Shown piece after piece: positions 26,968 to 35,856 of a stretch of DNA of 64,000 nucleotides. Below the pieces are notes generated by a model. That model was given only the letters and a program-made list of their open reading frames with translations, made no database searches and was not told where the DNA came from. Origin of the DNA: Roseibium sp. MMSF_3412 (lineage in GTDB: Bacteria > Pseudomonadota > Alphaproteobacteria > Rhizobiales > Stappiaceae); the NCBI RefSeq assembly GCF_030733265.1, contig NZ_JASHJI010000016.1, positions 88,123-152,122 of the forward strand. Reading direction: 5' to 3'. How positions within the stretch are numbered: the stretch's first letter is position 1; the number at the start of each line of letters is the position of its first letter. A program made the position numbers and the translations under genes.

Positions 26968-27231
26968 GGGTACGGGCTCATAAATGAAGTCAATTTGGTT
27001 TGGATTGTTTTGACCAACTGTTAGGAGCGAAAGCGCAGGAAATGTGGTTCATTTTCAAGCCTTTCGCGACGCAGCAGATGGCCAAAACGGCCAAATCCGA
27101 AGGACGGCAAAATGGCCTCACCTCGCAGCGTCACCGCGCTTGACCGGGCACAACGCCCGCTCTGCGCACGCTTCCTCGCGAGATTTTGCCATTTCTACCG
27201 CCAAATCGGCTTCATTTATGGGTCCGTACCC
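26968..27231. mobile_element. 264-bp MITE, copy 2 (at the ldtP stop codon)
   Basis: The element runs from GGGTACGG to CCGTACCC with inverted termini of about 30 bp. It is flanked by TA at 26966-26967 and 27232-27233 inside CTAG on both sides. By eye it is about 95 % identical to the copy at 57016, in the same orientation. Its terminal base at 27231 forms the final G of the ldtP TAG stop on the minus strand. There is no gene inside; the frame open in this copy is broken in the copy at 57016. Confidence 0.93.
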
Positions 27232-28550
27232 TAGAGGCGAGCCTGCGTTTCGGTGGTCAAGACGTCATCCCTGGCGTAGATGTCATCGCGGAAATGCACG
27301 ACGCCATCGGCGTTGGCCCACGCGGTCACGTAGGTCATGTAAAGCGGAATGGACTTTTTCAGTTTCACGTCTTCACGCTCACCGGTCCGAATGACCGAGT
27401 CCACGCGGGTGCGATCCCAGTCCGGTGTCGTTGACTGCAGCATCCAGGTAACAAGCTCGCGTACGTTCTGAACCCGGACACAGCCGGAAGAGTGAAAGCG
27501 CTGGCTTTCGCCGAAAAGGGTCTTGGACGGCGTGTCGTGCAGATACACCTGGTGCTTGTTGTGGAAATTGATGCGAACAGAGCCGAGTGAGTTTTCAGCG
27601 CCCGGGTCCTGGGTGAACCGGTACTGCGTTGCTTCGTCGGTGTTCCAGTCGATCTGCTGCCACGCGAGTTCGTTGCCGCTCCAGTCGAAGATGCGGATGT
27701 TGTTCTTCGACAGGTATTCCGGATCTTCCTTCATCTTCGGAATGAGATCCTTGCGGATGATCGACACCGGAACCGTCCAGTAGGGATTGAAGTTCAACTC
27801 GTAGATCTTGCTGTTCAGGATCGGGGTCTGCCGGTCGATCTTGCCGACAACGGCGGTGTGGCGTGAGCGGACCCTGCCGTTTTCAACGGCTTCGATCTCT
27901 GCAGCGGGAATGTTCACCATGACATAGCGGTCGCCCAGGAAACCCGACATGGAGCGCATGCGCACCAGGTTGGTTTCAAGCTGGCCCAGTCTGACATGTG
28001 CCGGCACGTTCAACGCCTGCACCGTGTCATTGCCCATGACGCCGTCCGGGATCAAGCCATGACGCAACTGGAAGCGGCGAAGGGCTGCCTCCACGTAGGA
28101 ATCGAACGCATCGGACAATCCCGCCTGCTGTTCCAGGTCGCCGGACGCAATCAGGCGCCGGCGCAATTCAACGACGCGCGGATCCTTTGCCCCGATCCTG
28201 AGCGCCTTGCCGCCACCCGTGACTGTTCCCCAGCCGCCGGCTTGCACAATGCGCTGATAACGGTCGATTGCGACTGCTATGTAATCGGCCGTTTCAGGCG
28301 ACAGGGTCGGCGCCGAGGAATTCACCTCGGTGATGTTTTCCGTGGCGATATCGAAGTTGTCGGTCCATTCGACATTCTGCCGGTTCTGCTGGAGTGACTG
28401 CAAAGCCGTCTGCGCGCTCGCGGGAGCGCCCTGCACCAGCAATGCGCCGATACCAAGGGCACAAACGCCGAGGAAAGACTTCCCGGCACGCCACGCAGCA
28501 AAACCCTGTTTCCCGGACTGGCCGACCTTCATGTGCATCGCCAACTTCAT
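27231..28550 (-). CDS. L,D-transpeptidase (YkuD/YcbB type)
   Basis: The 439-aa secreted enzyme crosslinks peptidoglycan by 3-3 bridges or attaches proteins to it. A signal peptide covers about 1-45 (hydrophobic VCALGIGALLVQG, cleavage near ASA). A peptidoglycan-binding domain sits near 120-185 (VVELRRRLIASGDL, FQLRHGLIPDGVMGNDT). The YkuD catalytic motif HSSGCVRV with the nucleophilic Cys follows at about 355. ATG at 28550 is preferred over TTG 28556. The stop codon TAG is completed by the first base of a 264-bp MITE. The neighbouring MarR gene corresponds to ldtR, so this is the ldtP counterpart. Confidence 0.92.
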   Translation of the reverse strand: MKLAMHMKVGQSGKQGFAAWRAGKSFLGVCALGIGALLVQGAPASAQTALQSLQQNRQNVEWTDNFDIATENITEVNSSAPTLSPETADYIAVAIDRYQRIVQAGGWGTVTGGGKALRIGAKDPRVVELRRRLIASGDLEQQAGLSDAFDSYVEAALRRFQLRHGLIPDGVMGNDTVQALNVPAHVRLGQLETNLVRMRSMSGFLGDRYVMVNIPAAEIEAVENGRVRSRHTAVVGKIDRQTPILNSKIYELNFNPYWTVPVSIIRKDLIPKMKEDPEYLSKNNIRIFDWSGNELAWQQIDWNTDEATQYRFTQDPGAENSLGSVRINFHNKHQVYLHDTPSKTLFGESQRFHSSGCVRVQNVRELVTWMLQSTTPDWDRTRVDSVIRTGEREDVKLKKSIPLYMTYVTAWANADGVVHFRDDIYARDDVLTTETQARL

Positions 28551-28903
28551 TTGCAACGCCCTACGCCTTCAGATCTCGTGGTATTGAACCGGGCCAGTAA
28601 AACAGCTCCGGCTTCCTGTTCCAAAACAAATATCTACTCGGCAGAGGTTAATAAATCGCTTGAATTTTTAACCATGCCGCCGCCTTGAGCGCTGCACAAA
28701 GCCATTCTTTTGTGACCACAAGATGTCACGTAACAGCCGCCGACCGCAAATTTCCTGCGATGCGGGTTCATTTGAAGTCAGCCGCGCCCTGACTTCCGGA
28801 TAAGAAGAAAAGCAAACGATTTAAAGCCACAAATGCGTGATGACCCAAAAACAAAAGCACCGCCCGGTGGGCGGTGCTTTGTCATCCGGATTTGCCGCGA
28901 ATT
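28551..28903. promoter_or_regulatory. ldtP upstream region
   Basis: About 350 bases between ldtR and ldtP hold no gene. The part nearest ldtP is AT-rich and contains an inverted repeat GGTTAA (28646-28651)/TTAACC (28668-28673), a possible operator for the neighbouring MarR protein. The ldtR terminator occupies 28854-28880. Because of that terminator, ldtP needs its own promoter here; its exact position was not resolved. Confidence 0.45.
28854..28880 (-). terminator. Intrinsic terminator of ldtR
   Basis: A perfect 12-bp stem AAAGCACCGCCC/GGGCGGTGCTTT with a 3-nt loop is followed on the minus strand by TTTTGTTTTTGG. It lies 24 bases after the ldtR stop. Confidence 0.92.
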
Positions 28904-29419
28904 TCAGAGCCGGTAAAGAATCTGGTCAGTCCAGAACCGCTCGAGCCGGCGCAGAGACTTGTTGAGTGCAACAAAATCCTCGGCACCGATCTCGCCGACC
29001 TGCTCAACCGACAGGATGTGCCGCTCATACAGATCGTTGACGATCTTGGCGACTTCCTGGCCCTTGTCGGTCAGGCTCACACGCACCGAACGGCGGTCCA
29101 TTCTGGAACGCTGATGGTGGATGTAACCGGTCTCGACCAGTTTCTTCAGGTTATAGGACACGTTCGAACCGAGGTAGTAACCGCGCGTACGCAGCTCACC
29201 GGCGGTCAGCTCTGCATCACCGATGTTGAACAGCAGCAATGCCTGCACGCTGTTGACATCGGAACGGCCCATACGGTCGAATTCGTCCTTGATGACGTCC
29301 AGAAGACGCCGATGCAGTCTTTCGACAAGAGTCAGAGCTTCAAGGTAAAGTGGCTTGATTTCCACTTCGTCCGCTTCGCTCGGTGAAACAGCGTCGACTG
29401 CCCTACTTGCGGTGATCAT
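28904..29419 (-). CDS. ldtR: MarR-family regulator, LdtR type
   Basis: The 171-aa winged-helix regulator has the MarR core ELRTRGYYLGSNVSYNLKKLVETGYI and wing HQRSRMDRRSVRVSLTDKG. Its sequence style and position beside an L,D-transpeptidase match LdtR of Rhizobiales and Liberibacter, which controls ldtP and stress tolerance. ATG at 29419 follows AGAGGCG; the longer frame to 29479 is less likely. It has its own terminator, so ldtP is expressed separately and may be its target. Confidence 0.88.
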   Translation of the reverse strand: MITASRAVDAVSPSEADEVEIKPLYLEALTLVERLHRRLLDVIKDEFDRMGRSDVNSVQALLLFNIGDAELTAGELRTRGYYLGSNVSYNLKKLVETGYIHHQRSRMDRRSVRVSLTDKGQEVAKIVNDLYERHILSVEQVGEIGAEDFVALNKSLRRLERFWTDQILYRL

Positions 29420-29571
29420 GTGTTTGCGCCTCTTATAGTACCTGTTGATGGGCGGATATTTTCCCGCCTTGTCACTCAATCTAGCCGAGTGTTTCTAAAA
29501 TCCGCTTAAGAGACACGCTGAATCGTTCGTTAACGTTTGAACCGCTTTTGAGCACCCTCATTCATCTTTTG

Positions 29572-30465
29572 TTAATCATGACCGCGCAGGAAATTCACGA
29601 TACCTGAGAAGTCCTTAGCATCTCCCCCGGAGTTACAGAACAGCGTATAGAGCGCAGCGGCCTCGGCTCCGAGCGGCGTCGCCGCGCCAGCGGAACTTGA
29701 AGCCTCCTGGGCAAGCTTCAGATCCTTCAGCATCATCGCCGCGGCAAAGCCCGGCTGGTAATCCCGGTTGGCCGGAGACGACGGCAGGGGCCCTGGAACC
29801 GGACAATAGGACGTCAGCGACCAGCACTGTCCGGACGCGGTTGAGGAGATGTCGTAGAGCTTCTGGGCGTCCAGCCCAAGCTTTTCGGCCAGCACGAATG
29901 CCTCACTGACGGCAATCATGGAAATGCCGAGGATCATGTTGTTGCAGATCTTGGCAGCCTGTCCGTTGCCGGCGCCACCGGCATGCACGATCGTCTTGCC
30001 CATGATATCGAGAAAGGGCCTGGCTGAGGCAAAGGCCGCTTCCGAGCCGCCGACCATGAAAGTCAGCGTGCCCGCCGTGGCACCGCCGACGCCGCCGGAA
30101 ACCGGTGCATCCACCATGGGCATATCCTTCTCCGCTGCCGCGGAAGAGACCACCCGTGCGCTGTCGACGTCAATCGTTGAGGAATCGATCAGGAGCGTAC
30201 CGGTTTTCGCATTCTCCAGAATGCCCCCTTCCCCCTGATAGATCTGGCGAACATGCTTGCCCGCTGGCAGCATTGTGACAATCACATCTGCCGCCGCCGC
30301 AAGGTCGGCAACGCTTCCGGCTTTTTCACCCCCTGCCTCAACGAGCGCACTTACTGCGGTTTCCGCGAGATCGAATCCAAGAACCCTGTGTCCGGCCTTG
30401 ACCAGATTGACGGCCATCGGTCCGCCCATGTTGCCAAGCCCGATGAAACCGATAGTGCTTGTCAT
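29572..30465 (-). CDS. mmsB: 3-hydroxyisobutyrate dehydrogenase
   Basis: The 297-aa NAD-dependent enzyme oxidises 3-hydroxyisobutyrate to methylmalonate semialdehyde in valine breakdown. The Rossmann motif IGFIGLGNMGGPMA, the substrate signature DAPVSGGVGGATAGTLTFMVGG and the catalytic Lys segment GNGQAAKICNNM are all present. It is the last gene of the leftward valine block (acyl-CoA dehydrogenase, HIBCH, DUF6163, mmsB). The gene for the next enzyme, mmsA, is not in the window. Confidence 0.95.
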   Translation of the reverse strand: MTSTIGFIGLGNMGGPMAVNLVKAGHRVLGFDLAETAVSALVEAGGEKAGSVADLAAAADVIVTMLPAGKHVRQIYQGEGGILENAKTGTLLIDSSTIDVDSARVVSSAAAEKDMPMVDAPVSGGVGGATAGTLTFMVGGSEAAFASARPFLDIMGKTIVHAGGAGNGQAAKICNNMILGISMIAVSEAFVLAEKLGLDAQKLYDISSTASGQCWSLTSYCPVPGPLPSSPANRDYQPGFAAAMMLKDLKLAQEASSSAGAATPLGAEAAALYTLFCNSGGDAKDFSGIVNFLRGHD

Positions 30466-30560
30466 GTCGTTTCTCCCAGATGCATTCCGCCTTGTTCCAG
30501 AATCGGTTGGGCGGATTTCTTTATGACTTGATTCAGCTGATTACCGCTTGTGGGCCTGCG

Positions 30561-30986
30561 TCACCCGTGTGCAGTTGCCGCGCGGTTTTCCTTGTGCATG
30601 AGATAGGCCAGCGCCGCATAGATCGCGATCGTGATCAGATAGAAGGTGATTTCGTAAGGCCGCCGGCCATAGAGATCCGCAAACGCGGTGTGCATCAGGA
30701 TCTGGCAGAAACACCTGAAGATCCACATCACCGTTCCCCAGGAAACGGTCAGCCAGAGACCGGTCGCGGCAACCAGATCCAGCACGGCGAAGAACACGGT
30801 GGCTCCCTGCAGGGCGACCGGCATGTCCCAGAAGAAATTGCCGTGCCACTCAACGACGCCGATGATGCGCGCCCAGTAGATGACGCCGCCACCCATGAGA
30901 ATCAGCGCGATGCAGCGCAGATACAGGATCAGGATCGTGCTCCACGGCGGGCGGGCGTCAATTAGGTCCTGGAAGCTTGTGATCAT
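30561..30986 (-). CDS. Four-helix membrane protein (DUF6163-like)
   Basis: The 141-aa protein has four hydrophobic segments at about 20-38, 55-75, 80-100 and 112-132. It resembles the DUF6163 family restricted to alphaproteobacteria. The function is unknown. It sits between HIBCH (18 bases away) and mmsB (95 bases away) in the same direction, so it is probably transcribed with valine catabolism, although a role there is not established. Confidence 0.75.
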   Translation of the reverse strand: MITSFQDLIDARPPWSTILILYLRCIALILMGGGVIYWARIIGVVEWHGNFFWDMPVALQGATVFFAVLDLVAATGLWLTVSWGTVMWIFRCFCQILMHTAFADLYGRRPYEITFYLITIAIYAALAYLMHKENRAATAHG

Positions 30987-31004
30987 GTGCGATCCGATTG
31001 CGCC

Positions 31005-32039
31005 TTATAAAGGAAGATCTCCGTCAGTCGGTTCTTCGAAATACGACGCCAGCCCGTCCGTGTCCACTTGTGCGAGCTGATTAGGGCTCCATTGCGGAGA
31101 CTGGTCCTTGTCGACCACAACGGCCCGGATGCCCTCGAAGAAATCCTCACCGTTCAGGATCTGCGAGACGATCCGGTATTCCAGCTTCATGCACTCGTTG
31201 AAGTTCAGCGTCGCTCCGCGTTTCATCTGCTCAAAGGCAATCAGCACGCTGGTCGGCGACTTGCCCCGGATCGCGGCGGCGGTCTTCAAGGCAAAGTCGT
31301 CTCCGGCAGCGTCAAGGCGAGCGAGAACATCTTCGACGGAAGACGCTGAAAACGCGTTTTCGATCACACCCCTGTTTTGCTCGACGGGCCCGGCCTCCCC
31401 CGTCACGCAAAATCGCTCCAGCGTTGCATCGACGTCGTCGGCCGTTTCCAGGGCCGCTTTGAGATCGGACAAACTCTCCTCACCGATTGCGTGGGTGAGA
31501 ACGCCCGAATAAAGCGCATCCGCCTGTTTCAGCCTGCCTGCCGACAGGGCACAATAAATCCCGATCCTGTCCGGCATGCGCGGCAGAAAGAACGTGCCGC
31601 CGACGTCCGGGAAGAAGCCGATCCCGGTTTCGGGCATGGAAAACAGCATGTTCCCGGTGCCGACGCGATGGCTTCCGTGAACAGAGACACCGACGCCGCC
31701 GCCCATGACGATACCGTCAATCAGCGCAATATAGGGCTTTGGATAGGCCTTGATGTAGGCGTTCAGTGTGTATTCGTCCCGGAAAAAGGTCTTCAGTCCC
31801 TCGATTTCACCGGCCAGCTTCGCATCATAGATGCTGCGGATGTCGCCTCCGGCGCAAAAGGCCTTGCCACCTGCCCCTTGTATGACAACGTGCCGGACAC
31901 CGGGATCATCCGCCCAGAGTTCGAGCTGCGCGGCGAGCGCCCTGACCTTGTCATGTGTCAGGGCGTTGAGCGCCTTGGGCCGATTCAGGGTTACGAACCC
32001 CGCCTTGCCACGCACCTCGAACAGGATCTCGTCGTTCAT
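31005..32039 (-). CDS. 3-hydroxyisobutyryl-CoA hydrolase (HIBCH type)
   Basis: The 344-aa crotonase-fold enzyme is longer than ordinary enoyl-CoA hydratases and carries the HIBCH pattern: NRPKALNALTHD, KAFCAGGDIRSIYD, GIVMGGGVGVSVHGSHRV, and PETGIGFFPDVGGTFFLPR with the catalytic Glu and Asp. It releases 3-hydroxyisobutyrate from its CoA ester in valine degradation. Start at ATG 32039 after AAGGC; starts at 32066 and 32093 are alternatives. It is co-directional with the acyl-CoA dehydrogenase upstream. Confidence 0.92.
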   Translation of the reverse strand: MNDEILFEVRGKAGFVTLNRPKALNALTHDKVRALAAQLELWADDPGVRHVVIQGAGGKAFCAGGDIRSIYDAKLAGEIEGLKTFFRDEYTLNAYIKAYPKPYIALIDGIVMGGGVGVSVHGSHRVGTGNMLFSMPETGIGFFPDVGGTFFLPRMPDRIGIYCALSAGRLKQADALYSGVLTHAIGEESLSDLKAALETADDVDATLERFCVTGEAGPVEQNRGVIENAFSASSVEDVLARLDAAGDDFALKTAAAIRGKSPTSVLIAFEQMKRGATLNFNECMKLEYRIVSQILNGEDFFEGIRAVVVDKDQSPQWSPNQLAQVDTDGLASYFEEPTDGDLPL

Positions 32040-32093
32040 TGAATTGCCTTGTGGAATGAGAGTCATTTCAAAGGGTAGCGGGTGAGGCTTCAC

Positions 32094-33233
32094 TCAGTCT
32101 TTCAACATGTGGCGCGCAATGATCAGGCGCATGACCTCGTTGGTGCCTTCCAGGATCTGATGCACTCTGACATCGCGGAAAAAACGTTCAATCGGATAGT
32201 CGCGCAAATAGCCATATCCGCCATGGAGCTGCAAGGCCTCGTTGACGACCTTGAACCCGGTGTCGGTCGCGAGCCGCTTGGCCATTGCCGCCAGCCGTGT
32301 AGCCTCGTGAGACTTTGCGTCCACGGCAGCTGCCGCCTTGTGAAGAAGCAGACGCGCGGCCTCCAGCTCGGTCGCCATGTCGGCCAGACGGAATTGCAGA
32401 GCCTGAAAATCGGCGATCGGCCTGCCGAACTGCTTCCGCTCCTTCACGTAGGAAACTGCATGATCCAGGCAGGCCTGCGCGGCACCGAGCGAACAGGCAC
32501 CGATATTGAGCCGACCGCCGTCGAGTGCGGACATGGCAATCTTGAACCCCTGCCCTTCCGCGCCGACAAGATTCGATTTCGGAACGCGGCAGTCCTGGAA
32601 ATTGACCTGGGCCGTCGGCTGGCTCTTCCAGCCGAGCTTGACCTCGTTGGCACCGAAGCTCAGGCCGGGGGTTCCCTTTTCGACAAGAAGGCAGGAGACG
32701 CCCGAGGGCCCCTCGCCGCCCGTGCGTACCATGACCGCATAGAGGTCGCTCACGCCGCCGCCGGAGATGAAGGCCTTGGAGCCGTTGAGAACATAGTGGT
32801 CGCCATCGTCCCTGGCGCTGGTGCGCAGGCTCGCCGCGTCCGAGCCGGAGCCGGGTTCGGTCAGGCAATAGCTGGTCAGAAGTTCCATCGTGCAGAGCCT
32901 GGGCAGGAATTTCTGCCTCAATTGCTCAGATGCAAAGCTATCGATAATCCATGCGACCATGTTGTGGATGGAAAGATAGGCCGCCGTCGACGTGCACCCC
33001 TTGGACAGCTCTTCGAAAATCAGTGCCGCATCAAGCCGGGCAAGCGCCGAACCGCCCACGTCTTCCTTGACGTAAATGCCGCCGAAACCCAGTTCGGCCG
33101 CCTTGCGCAGGGTCGGGATCGGAAAGATGCTTTCCTCGTCCCACTCCTTGGCAAACGGCGCGAGTTCGTCTCTTGAGAAGCTCGCCGCCATATCCTGAAA
33201 AGCGCGCTGATCTTCGTTCGGTGCAAATTCCAC
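32094..33233 (-). CDS. Isobutyryl-CoA dehydrogenase-like acyl-CoA dehydrogenase
   Basis: The 379-aa FAD enzyme has the acyl-CoA dehydrogenase signatures CLTEPGSGSDAASL and FGRPIADFQALQFRLADM, QLHGGYGYLRDYPIERFFRD, and the catalytic Glu in ILEGTNEVMRLI. Given the HIBCH and mmsB genes downstream, isobutyryl-CoA dehydrogenase (ACAD8 type) of the valine pathway is the best guess; a branched short-chain enzyme of broader range is possible. A perfect palindrome lies 80 bases upstream. Confidence 0.9.
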   Translation of the reverse strand: MEFAPNEDQRAFQDMAASFSRDELAPFAKEWDEESIFPIPTLRKAAELGFGGIYVKEDVGGSALARLDAALIFEELSKGCTSTAAYLSIHNMVAWIIDSFASEQLRQKFLPRLCTMELLTSYCLTEPGSGSDAASLRTSARDDGDHYVLNGSKAFISGGGVSDLYAVMVRTGGEGPSGVSCLLVEKGTPGLSFGANEVKLGWKSQPTAQVNFQDCRVPKSNLVGAEGQGFKIAMSALDGGRLNIGACSLGAAQACLDHAVSYVKERKQFGRPIADFQALQFRLADMATELEAARLLLHKAAAAVDAKSHEATRLAAMAKRLATDTGFKVVNEALQLHGGYGYLRDYPIERFFRDVRVHQILEGTNEVMRLIIARHMLKD

Positions 33234-33313
33234 GTCGTTCCTCCCAACTGGGCGTCACCCGGCAGAGGTGACAGCCGTCCGTTTTTCCGTTGCGGCTGAT
33301 GCACTAAACCATA

Positions 33314-33331
33314 TTTGACGCATACGTCAAA
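33314..33331. promoter_or_regulatory. Perfect palindrome, candidate operator of the valine operon
   Basis: TTTGACG and CGTCAAA are separated by CATA, giving a perfect 7-bp inverted repeat. It lies between the divergent acyl-CoA dehydrogenase and hemB genes, 80 bases before the former. It is of the TTGACG...CGTCAA type that I associate with LiuR-like MerR regulators of branched-chain acid catabolism; that link is from memory and uncertain. Confidence 0.5.
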
Positions 33332-33461
33332 CAATCTCTTTTTCGTTATTATTTTCAGTTATTTTACAGAATGTTGGAATGCGTCAATCTGCGTGATAGA
33401 TTGCCCCGACACATCCGGCACAATGTGCACCATCCATCCTATACCCGAGTCAGACCCCGCC

Positions 33462-34499
33462 ATGCCGTCCCAAAAGCCGCTCCCTCCGATCACGTCAGAC
33501 CACATGGACACCCTGCTGGCCGGAACCCGCATGCGGCGCAACCGGCAAACCGACTGGTCCCGGCGGCTGGTGCGCGAAAACACGCTGTCGGTGGATGACC
33601 TCATCTGGCCGATCTTTCTGGTGGACGGTGAGAACGTGCGGCAAGCGGTGCCATCCATGCCGGACGTGGTGCGCCTTTCGGTGGACGAGGCTGTTCGCGA
33701 GGCAACACATGCAGCGGAACTCGGCATTCCGGCCCTTGCGCTCTTTCCCTATACGGACCCGGATCTGCGAGACGACACAGGGAGCGAAGCGCTCAACGCG
33801 GACAACCTGACCTGCCGTGCGCTGCGCGCGGTCAAGGCGGAAGGATTGAACGTCGGCCTGATGACCGACGTCGCGCTGGATCCTTATACCAGCCACGGGC
33901 ACGATGGGCTCATGGAGGGCGACACGATCCTCAATGACGAGACGGTCGACCAGTTGTGCCGCCAGGCGCTTGTGCAGGCGGAGGCCGGGTCGGATGTCAT
34001 TGCGCCGTCGGACATGATGGACGGGCGGATCGGCGCAATCCGCCAGGCGCTTGACAGTCAGGGTTATCGCGGCACCCAGATCATGGCCTATTCGGCAAAA
34101 TATGCGTCCGCCTTCTATGGCCCGTTCCGAGATGCGGTCGGGTCCTCGGGCACCCTCAAGGGCGACAAGCGCACCTACCAGATGGACCCGGCGAATACGG
34201 ACGAAGCGCTGCGCGAGGCGGAACTGGATATTGCCGAGGGTGCGGACATGGTCATGGTGAAGCCGGGCCTGCCCTATCTCGATATCGTCCGGCGCATCAA
34301 GGATGAATTCCAGGTGCCGACCTACGCCTACCAGGTGTCGGGCGAATACGCGATGATCAAGGCCGCCAGCGCCAATGGCTGGCTCGACGGCGACCGGGCG
34401 ATGCTGGAAAGCCTGCTGGCCTTCAAGCGCGCGGGAGCCGACGGCATCCTCACCTATTTCGCGCCGAAGGTTGCCGCGATGCTGGCTGGCGGCAAATGA
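33462..34499 (+). CDS. hemB: Delta-aminolevulinic acid dehydratase (porphobilinogen synthase)
   Basis: This 345-aa enzyme of heme synthesis condenses two 5-aminolevulinate molecules. The Schiff-base lysines lie in AYSAKYASAFYGPFR and VMVKPGLPYLD. In the metal-site segment DVALDPYTSHGHDG the cysteines of zinc enzymes are replaced by Ala and Asp, which marks the Mg/K-dependent class typical of alphaproteobacteria. ATG at 33462 is chosen because family homology starts soon after; an upstream open frame is unsupported. The stop overlaps the next gene by 4 bases. Confidence 0.96.
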   Translation: MPSQKPLPPITSDHMDTLLAGTRMRRNRQTDWSRRLVRENTLSVDDLIWPIFLVDGENVRQAVPSMPDVVRLSVDEAVREATHAAELGIPALALFPYTDPDLRDDTGSEALNADNLTCRALRAVKAEGLNVGLMTDVALDPYTSHGHDGLMEGDTILNDETVDQLCRQALVQAEAGSDVIAPSDMMDGRIGAIRQALDSQGYRGTQIMAYSAKYASAFYGPFRDAVGSSGTLKGDKRTYQMDPANTDEALREAELDIAEGADMVMVKPGLPYLDIVRRIKDEFQVPTYAYQVSGEYAMIKAASANGWLDGDRAMLESLLAFKRAGADGILTYFAPKVAAMLAGGK

Positions 34500-35749
34500 C
34501 ACCGACCAGCGGTCAGGAAGACCAACCGATCGTTTCCTTTGAAAGCATCCAGGCGGCCGCGAACCTCATAAAAGGCGCTGTTCTTGAAACGCCATGCCTC
34601 CCGGCACCGCGCCTGTCGCAACTCACCGGTGCCGATGTTTTTGTCAAATACGAAAACATGCAGGTGACGGGGGCATTCAAGGAACGCGGTGCGCTGGTCA
34701 AATTGTCCAGTCTGAGCCAGGACGAAAAGCGCCGCGGCGTGATCGCGGTATCGGCCGGAAACCACGCACAAGGTGTTGCCTACCACGCCGGACGGCTCGG
34801 TATTCCGGCAACCATCGTCATGCCGGTGCTGACACCTTTCGTGAAAATATCCGCCACACGCGGTTACGGCGCAGAGGTGGTCCTGGCGGGCAACACGCTC
34901 GCAGAGGCAAAGGAAGAGGCCGACAGGCTGGCCACAGAAAAGAATCTCGTCTGGGTCCACCCTTATGACGACGCCCATGTCATTCACGGACAGGGCACGA
35001 TCGCGATCGAGATGCTGGACGCGCTGCCAGACCTTGACGTGATCATTGTGCCCGTCGGCGGCGGCGGTCTGATCGCCGGGATTGCGACAGCCGCAAAGGC
35101 CCTCAAACCGGCAGTGGAAGTGATCGGTGTCGAAACCACGCTCTATCCGGGCATGTGGGGCGCGTTTTACGGCAAGGAGGTCGTGTGCGAAGGGGCGACC
35201 ATCGCTGAAGGCATTGCCGTGCGCGACATCGGCGTTCTGACAACCGAGGTCGTCAAAAGGACCGTCGACGATGTCGTTCTGGTGTCCGAAAGCAGCATCG
35301 AGCGCTCGATCAACGCCTATCTCACCTTGCAGCGCACGATTGCCGAAGGTGCAGGTGCCGCCGGCCTGGCAGCGCTTCTGTCGGATCGCGAGCGTTTTGA
35401 AGGCAGGAAAGTCGGCCTTGTTCTGTGCGGCGGCAACATCGATCCGCGCCTTCTTTCCAAGATCGTTGTCCGCGAGCTGGCCCGCGACGGGAAACTCGTC
35501 TCCATTCGGATCGACACGCCTGACCGCCCCGGCACGCTCGGCGAGATCGCCACGGTAATTGGCGACATGCAGGGCAATGTCGTCGACGTCGAACATCACA
35601 GGCTGTTCCTGAACGTGCCCGCGAAGGGCGCAACGCTGGACGTTTCGTTCGAAGCTTTCGACCGCGATCATGGCGAGCGAATTGTTGCGGCTCTGCGCGA
35701 ACGCGGCTTTGTTGTCCGCTATCTGGAAATCGGCGAACGTATGGGGTGA
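34496..35749 (+). CDS. Threonine ammonia-lyase with C-terminal ACT domain
   Basis: The 417-aa PLP enzyme deaminates threonine (or serine) to a 2-oxo acid and ammonia. The PLP lysine is in VTGAFKERGA, and SAGNHAQGVA and VPVGGGGLIAG bind the cofactor phosphate. A single ACT domain from about 335 (VSIRIDTPDRPGTLGEIA) suggests allosteric control, as in the TdcB/short IlvA class. ATG overlaps the hemB stop (ATGA, 34496-34499), so the two are coupled although their pathways differ. Use in isoleucine synthesis versus degradation cannot be decided. Confidence 0.93.
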   Translation: MTPTSGQEDQPIVSFESIQAAANLIKGAVLETPCLPAPRLSQLTGADVFVKYENMQVTGAFKERGALVKLSSLSQDEKRRGVIAVSAGNHAQGVAYHAGRLGIPATIVMPVLTPFVKISATRGYGAEVVLAGNTLAEAKEEADRLATEKNLVWVHPYDDAHVIHGQGTIAIEMLDALPDLDVIIVPVGGGGLIAGIATAAKALKPAVEVIGVETTLYPGMWGAFYGKEVVCEGATIAEGIAVRDIGVLTTEVVKRTVDDVVLVSESSIERSINAYLTLQRTIAEGAGAAGLAALLSDRERFEGRKVGLVLCGGNIDPRLLSKIVVRELARDGKLVSIRIDTPDRPGTLGEIATVIGDMQGNVVDVEHHRLFLNVPAKGATLDVSFEAFDRDHGERIVAALRERGFVVRYLEIGERMG

Positions 35750-35856
35750 TGCCGAAGACGTCGCCCCTCGACGTGCTTGCAGATGAGCCGCTTCACATTT
35801 GCGTTTTGACGCGTGAATGCCCACATGAGGCTCATCACAATTCAAGGAGCCGATTC

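Noticed and set aside
27044..27394. Protein-coding gene inside the 264-bp element (frame starting MVHFQAF)
   Set aside because: The frame is open in the copies at 26968 and 63084 but has an in-frame TGA in the copy at 57016, and it runs out into host DNA in different ways. The element is better read as non-coding.
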